Assembly (NCBI GenBank): GCA_041694155.1
Contig: JASMTS010000013.1
Coordinates: 1 to 8,872, forward strand
Length of the DNA: 8,872 bases
Origin: JAAZVM01 sp041694155
Lineage (GTDB): Bacteria > Patescibacteriota > Gracilibacteria > BD1-5 > UBA6164
Reading direction: 5' to 3'
A program made the translations under genes and the position numbers. Below are positions 1 to 6,733 of the stretch, piece by piece (within the stretch, counting starts at the first letter, position 1; every line of letters starts with the position of its first letter). The notes under the pieces were generated by a model. The model searched no databases. It had not been told where the DNA came from and saw only the letters and a list, made by a program, of their open reading frames with translations.

Positions 1-82
1 TAGGTTTATATTCAGCTGAAACTGATGATAATATAAGAATAAATAAAGATAAAATTAAAACTACTCTTTTCATTTGCGACAT
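1..82 (-). CDS. Secreted protein of unknown function, N-terminal fragment (signal peptide)
   Basis: Only the first 27 codons are in the window; the rest lies beyond base 1. The frame opens with ATG at 82-80 and has a second in-frame ATG at 73-71. The second is the better start, since it gives MKRVVLILSLFILILSSVSA followed by EYKP: a short basic end, a hydrophobic core of about 14 residues and a V-S-A site fitting signal peptidase I. There is no cysteine lipobox, so this is an exported, non-lipidated protein or one held by a later membrane anchor. I see no Shine-Dalgarno sequence upstream. It follows the restriction-modification run on the same strand after 107 nt and has its own candidate promoter, so it is probably a separate unit. 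Function cannot be assigned from the visible part. Confidence 0.6.
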   Translation of the reverse strand, partial: MSQMKRVVLILSLFILILSSVSAEYKP

Positions 83-104
83 ATTATTATAAATAACTAT
101 TTTT

Positions 105-132
105 AATATAATCTTTTTAATAAATTAATCAA
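105..132 (-). promoter_or_regulatory. Candidate promoter for the secreted-protein gene
   Basis: On the minus strand TTGATT (132-127) and TATATT (110-105) are separated by 16 bp. They match the sigma-70 consensus at 4/6 and 5/6 positions. Transcription would start near base 98, leaving a 5' leader of only about 15-25 nt before the ATG at 82 or 73. In DNA this AT-rich chance matches are common, so this is a suggestion only. The rest of the 83-189 spacer holds a pyrimidine-rich run on the minus strand (about 155-135), and I see no convincing hairpin terminator for the upstream run. Confidence 0.35.
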
Positions 133-189
133 ATAAAAAAGAGAGAAAAGAACAATCAAGCACATTTAAATATTAATAAGGATTAAACT

Positions 190-2613
190 TTATTTAATTA
201 ACAGTCATGCTTTATCTAAAATAAATTTTATAGCATTATCATATTCTGAGTAAAGAAATTCAATAAATTGTTTATCTTCAAGTTTTTCTTTATCTATTTC
301 ATGATGCCTTATTGCAAAATCATTATTCATAACTCTTTTTCAAAGATTATCATAAAAATCTTCCTTTAGGTATTTTTTCATATTTTCTTTATTTGAATTA
401 TAAAAAAATCTTTGTATTATTTTTTCAACTCTTTGAGCATTATCAGTTCATCAATTTGATATAATATCTAAAAGTTTTGAGTAAGCATCAACTATTTTTT
501 CAAGTCAGATTCTCTTTTCTTCAATATCATTTAAAATGATTTTTTTTCTTGATTCTTTTAAAATACTTATAAATTCCTTATATGCAGTTCCTTTCTCTTC
601 TTTTCAATAATATTTATTTTCATCTATTTGATAAGTATGAATATCTCAAGTCTCATTAAAAGATTTTTCTTTTTTATACAACTCCCACAAAATGGGTTGT
701 TTTGTTGATGATAAATCTTCTAATCATTCTTTCAAAATCCAATTAAAAAATTCTTTAATTATATTATTTAAATCTGGTGATCATTTGTCTGTATTATCTA
801 AAACAACATTTAATACTAAATAGAAAAAATCATCTCTTGCAATTATTTTATTATATTTATCTTCTAAATGATTTATACTTGAAAAAATTTTATCTAAAGT
901 TCAATCTATTCTTGATTTTTCAATTCATAAATCTTCAATATACTTTACAAGATATTCAAATTTAGTATAAACTTTATCTCAAAAATTTCTTTTTGCATCA
1001 TTTTTATTTGTTTTTAAGTAATTTTCATATTTTTCTTTACAAAGTTTAGTTAATCACAAAGTAGAATCATCTTGATAAAGATTATTAGCTTCTTCATCTG
1101 GCATATTTAATAAAACTTGTAATGCTTCTTCTGAACTTACTGGCTTATTTTTTCAATTTAATAAATAAAAAATATTTGCTTCTTGGTTTTTATGAGTTTT
1201 TTCAAGTTCTTTATTTTCTCATATTTGATCAAAAATCACAAAACAAAATGGAATCTTAAAATCATTTTTTATATCATTTCAATAAAAAAGTCTATGGTTT
1301 CAATCAATTCTTGTTATTGCTCCATCTTTTAAACTTCCCAAATCTATTTTTATAGATTTTATATTGTTTGATAATCAAGTTAAATTTTTCCTTTTTTCTC
1401 ATTTTATAGAATTTTCTATTTTTATAGCTCAATCATCAGTAATATATAATCACAAAACAACTTCTGGTAAAAATCTTTGTGATGCATTTTCTAAATAGTT
1501 TTTTATTTTTTCACATCTCTTTTTATCTTCATTTCTTTGAACTCACCCACTTTCAAAATAAATAGCTTTTGATATATTTGATATTTCGCTTATATTTGCA
1601 AATCATCTAATAGTTTTAAAATCTCATTCAAAATAATATCATTCAAATACATGATCAATTCTTTTTTTTCATAACTTAGTAGGAAGTTTTGTAGGTAAAG
1701 TAGTTCAATATGATTTTTTTTCAAAATCTTGAAATAAACCTTCAGGATTTACTAATATTTTATTTATAATTTTTATCTGATTTAATAGTTTTTCTTGGTC
1801 ATTTCTTTGTTTTTCTGTTAATTTTGATAAATCAAATGTATTTATGGTTTTTTCTAATCAACTAAAAATTGCTGATAAATCTTTTATAAGAGGATTGTTA
1901 TTTAAAATACCATCAAAATTGTCACTTATTTTTTCAAGATCTTGAAAAATATTTTCAGTTCATAAATTAATACTTTGATTTGGTAAATGTGCTAATGCAT
2001 TTCTAAATTGATTATTTATCTGATTAACTCTTTCTCATAATTCCTTAATTCAACTATCATTACTAACACTTGATGATAACTTTTTAATACTATTAGCTTC
2101 TTCCTTTAAAATTTTTAATTGTTTCTCTAAATCTTTTGGTAATTCTTTCTCATCTTTTAACAATAAAACTTCTATAATATCACTACTTAAAATATTATAT
2201 TTCTCTATTTTTTTATATTTTTTTAATTTTTCAAGTAATTCTTTTAATTTAGCTTGATTGTTTTCAAAGATGTCAAATCAAAAAATATCATTAAGTATTT
2301 TTTTGTCTGTTTTATTTACAAGCCAAGTGTTTTCATTTCAAAGTCTATATTTTAGAAAAACAAGTAAATTATCTTTTTCAGTTGATTTTTTAAGTGCATA
2401 AATTCAACTTCATACTTTTATAAAATTATTTTTCTTTTTATCTTTTCTATCCAAAGTTCAAATATGTGAATTCATAGTATTTTCAGGAGTTCATCAATCA
2501 CTTTCTATATATCATCTTTCAATAGCTACTTTTGTAATATCTTTATAGTGCAAAAAATCATTATCTTGTAAAACTTTTTTTGCTGCTTGATGAAAAGATA
2601 ATTTTTTTGTCAT
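190..2613 (-). CDS. HARE-HTH and DGQHR (DndB-like) domain protein, 807 aa
   Basis: The frame is continuous for 807 codons only if TGA is glycine. By eye about 39 of 45 glycines are TGA; the stop is TAA. Residues about 5-75 form a HARE-HTH domain, with AAKKVLQDNDFLHYKDI, a GGTPENT turn and FIKVGSGIYAL; this winged-helix fold is known from restriction enzymes, RNA polymerase delta and ASXL proteins and is thought to bind or sense DNA. Residues about 75-150 repeat the tail of the neighbouring 147-aa protein. A charged helical region follows to about 300. Residues about 330-480 look like a DGQHR domain: GGVQR (356-360), a FLPEVVLGLYI strand, DGNHR (437-441), IPFCFVIF, and EANIFYLLNGKNKPVS. The family includes DndB of phosphorothioation systems and probably shares the ParB/Srx-like fold of DUF262. 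The C-terminal 300 residues are unrecognised. It is the last gene of the run, 32 nt after its paralogue, without a clear Shine-Dalgarno. HARE-HTH is fairly sure; DGQHR is likely; its role is unknown. Confidence 0.7.
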
Positions 2614-2645
2614 AATAATGTCTTATTGCTAAAGTATATTTTAAA

Positions 2646-3089
2646 TTAAAAACCTATTATAAATTGTTTATTTGCAATAGTAGTATAATTTTTAATTTTT
2701 TTAGTTTTTTTTAGATCATCCAACAATTTGGTTATATTTTTTTCTTCATCAAATAAATTTGTTCCAAAAATTTGCATTGAATAGTCTACATCTCTTGCAC
2801 TAATATCCCAAAATGCAAGTTCTGATAGTCTATATTTTATAAAAGAATATAAATTTTCTTCTACTGTTTTTCTTCTCAAAGCATAAGTTTCAAGTCATAC
2901 TTTTATAAAAGTAGAATTAGTTTTATTTATTTTTATATCTTCCAAGATGATAGAATTTAACAAATCTTCATGATTTACTGTATCTTTAGGAAATCAATCC
3001 TCATTTTTTATAAGTTGACTAAGGGCATATAAATGCAAATAATCATATTTTTTAAGTACTTTTTTTGCTGTTTGAAATACTTTTTTCAT
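2646..3089 (-). CDS. Small HARE-HTH domain protein, 147 aa
   Basis: ATG at 3089 to TAA at 2646 gives 147 residues once TGA is read as glycine (two TGA, two GGN). Under the standard code only the last 77 residues would be seen. Residues 1-75 form a HARE-HTH domain, with AKKVLKKYDYLHLYALSQLI, a GFPKDTV segment in place of the usual TPENT turn, and FIKVGLETYALRR. Residues 76-147 (VEENLYSFIKYRL, then KNITKLLDDLKKTKKIKNY) align with residues 77-150 of the downstream 807-aa protein (DNLLVFLKYRL, KLKELLEKLKKYKKIEKY), so the two are paralogues over their shared length. It starts 17 nt after the specificity gene and ends 32 nt before its larger paralogue, with no visible Shine-Dalgarno. It probably binds DNA or pairs with the larger protein. 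No catalytic residues are apparent, so a regulatory or adaptor role is inferred. Confidence 0.75.
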
Positions 3090-3106
3090 AGATTGAGATT
3101 TTTAAT

Positions 3107-4444
3107 TTATAAATACTTAGCTTCTAAAATCATTCATTTAATTTTTTCATCTAAATCAATATTTAATTTTTCAATTCTTTTTTGATTATGTTTAGCTTTA
3201 TTTTTTATTTCGTTTATTCAATTTAGAATATTTCTTTGAATTGATAACTTATTTGGTAAAGGAAAAGAAAAACTTAAAAATTCTTTAGAATTTATATTTG
3301 GTTGTCAAGAGAATCTTTCTAACCTTCTTAACCAATTTTTATAATATGTTGTGTTGGTTATTTCATATAATAATTCTGGTATGATTTTATTTTCATCTAA
3401 AGAAAATTTTATTAAATATCAAGCATAAACAGATTTTCAATATACTTCTTTATATAAAAAAGTTTTTCATATAGTTCATCATGTTCTTGCTATTAAAAAA
3501 TCATTTTCCTTTAAAATATATTTATCTTCAAATTTTTCTACTGTCATCCATGTATTATCTTTTAAATATCAGTTATTATCAATATCAGTTATTCTAATAT
3601 ATCTATAATCTTTATTTTTTTTTCAATTAATTGCTGATTTATTTGATCAATAAAGAGGATCTCAAGATGAAACATCTTTAACAGAAAATATATTATAGAT
3701 ACTTGATGAAATATCTTTTTTTGATAAATTAAAATTTATATCCCATCTTTCTAAATCTTCATACCCAATACAAAAAAACTTCTTTTTTTTATCTTGCTCT
3801 ATTTCTATTCAAAGTTCTTTCATCAAATATCTATCAACTTCTTTATCAAGATTTTGGTTTTCTTGTTCTAAATTTGAAATTTCCTCTTTTATATCATAAT
3901 AAGTTTTTACTATCTGTTTTTGAATATCCAGAGGAGGTAAAGGAATTTCTAAACTTGAAAGTAAATCAAAAGTAAGATTTTGTCTAACTGATCAAGATGT
4001 ATTTGCTCTCAAAGTATCATTATACCAACTTGATGAAAGTATCAAATAAAGATAATCTGCTAATAACTCTTTTTCATTACAATAAAAGACTACATAAGCA
4101 GGGCTTATATATTCTCATTTTAAATAATCTTTGACTATTCAAATAGATCAGACATTAACTCTATATGGATTATAAGTTATATCATTTTTTTTAACTTTTT
4201 TATATGCTTGTTTTATTTTTTTTCAAAACTCATCATAAGCATCAAAAACACCTTCTTTATTATTAACTCATAATATTGAAAAATTATCATCAGGAAAATT
4301 ATTTAATTTCACCTTTTCTCATCTTTCTTTTATATATTTTCACAATTTTCCCATAGGAAAAATGCTTTCAAGAATTCATATATATCACTTGATATCCCAC
4401 CTTCTTTCTAATTTTTCATATGGTATTACAAAACTATTAAACAT
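3107..4444 (-). CDS. hsdS: HsdS-type restriction-modification specificity subunit, 445 aa
   Basis: This subunit directs the methyltransferase to a bipartite DNA site. The 445 residues fit the family, and the layout is two target-recognition domains each followed by a helical spacer. The first half opens with YEKLERRWDI (9-18), contains ISPAYVVF and ends SGSVRQNLTFDLLSSLEIPLPP, then a helix rich in Q, E, L and K. The second half opens with YEDLERWDI (228-236), contains YRYIRITDID, NDFLIARTGGTIG and GYLIKFSL, and ends SGQPNINSKEFLSFSFPLP before a second coiled coil. The matching YE-LER-WD openings show the internal duplication. The recognition domains differ, so the site should have two unlike halves. 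By eye about 23 of 26 glycines are TGA. The ATG lies 1 nt after the methyltransferase stop and has a good Shine-Dalgarno, so translation is probably coupled. Family assignment is firm; the target sequence cannot be predicted. Confidence 0.9.
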
Positions 4445-4445
4445 A

Positions 4446-6494
4446 TTATTTTCCTTGATAATTAAATAATTCTTTTTGAAATTTTTTATATTCCTCTATA
4501 ACTAAAGGCAATTCATTTCATTCATCATCAACTGAACCTGTAGATGTAATTCATGAATTTTCAACTTCCGCCATAAAAATAGGATAATTAAAAGTTTTTT
4601 TAATTTCTTTACTTGCTTTTTCTTTTATCTCATTTATTTTATTTTTCATTTCTATTCTCAGTACTTTCTTTTCTTCTTTGTCTGCTTGTTTTATCTTGTC
4701 TTTATAATTAGACTCTATTTTTTTAATTTCTTCTTCATACCTAGCATTTATTTTATTTGAGATATTTTCATATTCTTTCTTTTCATCATTTGTAAATTTT
4801 TGTATAAATATAATACTTGATTTTACACTAGCTTTTGATGAAATAAAAGTTTCTACAGGTAAAGAAACAACAGCCGATATTTTTGCTTTTCATTCTGTAA
4901 AATCTCTTACATACTGTAAACTTGGATTATTTAAAATTCATTCAGGTAGGACAATTCACATTCTACCACCTGGTCTTAAAAGTCTTAAACATCTCTCTAT
5001 AAATAAAACTTCTGTTTTTTGACTAGATTTATTTTTTGAAAGCTCATATTTATTCAAAACTGGAATTTCTCAGATTTCATCAACTACACTTGCACCAAAT
5101 GGTGGATTTGTAATTACTAAATCAAACATTTCTTCATCAATATTTGAAACATTTATAAGTCAATCATGATGATGAACTCAACCGTGTCCATCTCAGTGCA
5201 TTATCATATTCATCTTACTTGTCCTTGCCATACGAGAATTTTTATCAGTTCAATATATATATTGTTCAGCAAGTTGTTTTTCTCTTTCAAGTAATTCTTC
5301 ATTTAATTTTTTAAACTCCTCTTGTATTTTTTTTGCTTTTTTTTCTTCTGGAATATCTAAGTTATTTATCTCTTCTTGTTTTTTATCTTTTTTCTTTTGT
5401 ATATCAGATTCTATTTGCTCTAATATATCTTGAAAGAACTTAATCAAAAAACCTCCAGATCAAGAAGCAGGATCAATTACAATATCTCATTCTTTTGGTT
5501 CTAAAAAATCAACTACAAATTCAACAACACTTCTTGGAGTAAAAAATTGTCCAATTTCTCATCTAAAAGTTTGTCATAAAAACTTTTCAAAGGCTATTCA
5601 CTTTACATCATCTCATGTTTTTGAAAGGTTATATTTTTCAAGTTTGCTAACTATATCTTTAAAAGTAGTGTCTTTTATTCTGATTCTTTCATTTTCTTCA
5701 AAAAGCTTATCATCCTTAAACGATTGCTTTGTTTGTTCAAAAAGAAATTGAATATAACTAATATTTCAATATTTAACAGGATCACTTGCAACCAAAGTTG
5801 GTTTTATAATTTTATTAAAATTATCTTCCTGCTCTTCTATATAATCTTTTTTAAATATTTTTCAGTATTTATCTTCTCTTTCAAAATTTATTTTTATAAA
5901 TAAAATTTTACTTATTTCATCAAAAGCAGAAGCAGGATCAAGAGCATCTCTATTTCTTATGGAATTATGACAATTTTTAAGTAATGCTGTAAATTCTTCT
6001 CTTGAAAAAGCTTTTGTTTCACTAAGAAGTTTATTAATTTCTTTATCAGTAGCTTTTGCAGTAGGGATATCCAAAATTTCATCTGGAATATTTGGCATTA
6101 CATCATCTAAAACTTGAAAAAATTTAGTTTCTTTTGAATTGTGAGTAACAAAAAAACTAGCACCTGCCCAAGATGCATAATTCATACCTTGATAGTAGTC
6201 TTTTTCTCTAATCACAACATTATCTGATTTACATTCTACAACTATCAAAGGTTTTTTTCTTGCTAATTTTTCTTCCTTGCTTTTCCAAACAACAATATCA
6301 GCACTTGCTCTTCAGGTTCATCTGTCAGAATTATTAACTTGTAATTCTTGTTCCATTTGTTCTTCTTTGTATCAATAATTATTTATAAGAACTTGAATAT
6401 AATTTTGCCTAACTTCTTCTTCAGGAGTTAATATATGCCATTCATTTTTTAATGGACAAAAAATTTTATTATCTTCGATTTGTAGGTTATTCAT
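4446..6494 (-). CDS. hsdM: Nuclease-like domain fused to N6-adenine DNA methyltransferase (HsdM/BcgA-like), 682 aa
   Basis: The N-terminal 130 residues resemble the HsdR N-terminal (HSDR_N) nuclease domain: ASADIVVW with D66, then PLIVVECKSDNV with E87 and K89, giving a D-x20-ExK PD-(D/E)xK signature, then YQGMNYASWAGASFFVT. A linker carries the LDPASAFDEISKILF element typical of HsdM helical domains. The methyltransferase core follows: GQFFTPRSVVEFVVDFLEP, motif I DPASGSGGF (341-349), a charged coiled insertion, SKMNMIMHGDGHGG, and motif IV NPPF (463-466), the amino-methylating centre. RPGGRMGIVLPEGIL and ETFISSKASVKSSIIF then lead to a second coiled coil (about 568-632). Classical HsdM is about 500 residues with no nuclease; BcgA of type IIB BcgI has this order and similar size. 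It should therefore methylate adenine with the downstream S subunit and may cut. TGA glycines fall in motif I and the HGDG segment. ATG 6494 is the chosen start; no Shine-Dalgarno is seen. Methyltransferase firm; nuclease activity inferred. Confidence 0.88.
4452..4456 (-). promoter_or_regulatory. Shine-Dalgarno of the specificity gene
   Basis: On the minus strand AAGGA lies 7 nt before the ATG at 4444, inside the last codons of the methyltransferase gene. It fixes the start of the specificity subunit and suggests translational coupling. It is the only clear ribosome-binding site in the run; the other three starts lack one. Confidence 0.6.
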
Positions 6495-6534
6495 ATTTAA
6501 AACAAAATTAATTAATAGAGTAGACTAAACCTGT

Positions 6535-6540
6535 ATTATA
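6535..6540 (-). promoter_or_regulatory. Candidate -10 box upstream of the restriction-modification run
   Basis: On the minus strand a perfect TATAAT lies about 40 nt before the ATG at 6494, which would give a leader of roughly 34 nt. No good -35 sits at the normal spacing: TTGTTA (6556-6551) is only 10 bp away. The 6495-6657 spacer is otherwise plain AT-rich DNA without a gene. With a terminator upstream and four tightly packed genes downstream, a promoter is expected here, but this exact site is weakly supported. Confidence 0.3.
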
Positions 6541-6657
6541 TATTAGATTCTAACAAATTATAAATAATAATATAGTTAAATTTATATAACTTATATTATA
6601 GTTTGTTTTAATATTTTCAAGTTTATTTTAAAACCACTATTTAAAAGATAAAATAAA

Positions 6658-6698
6658 TTATAAAATGATTTCTGTGAATTACAGAAATCATTTTATAA
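6658..6698 (-). terminator. valS: Rho-independent terminator of valS (perfect 18-bp hairpin)
   Basis: Bases 6658-6675 and 6681-6698 are perfect reverse complements around a 5-nt loop (6676-6680). The hairpin begins 35 nt after the valS stop. On the minus strand the stem is followed by a T-rich stretch (TTTATTTTATC), but on the plus strand it is not, so it most likely ends valS transcription. The stem is AT-rich with an inner CTGT/ACAG step. It separates valS from the restriction-modification run. Confidence 0.75.
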
Positions 6699-6733
6699 GC
6701 ATCCTAATTATAATTTTAAAACTCTCCTTTTTA

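Noticed and set aside
83..189. Terminator for the restriction-modification run
   Set aside because: Only short AT palindromes occur here; none forms a stem followed by a T run that stands out from background.
777..965. Plus-strand 62-codon open frame
   Set aside because: It lies opposite the continuous 807-aa minus-strand gene, is low-complexity (L, Y, I, F, N), and has no family signature.
5250..5447. Independent small coiled-coil protein
   Set aside because: It is in frame within the methyltransferase, between motif I and the HGDG segment; it appears separate only if TGA is treated as a stop.
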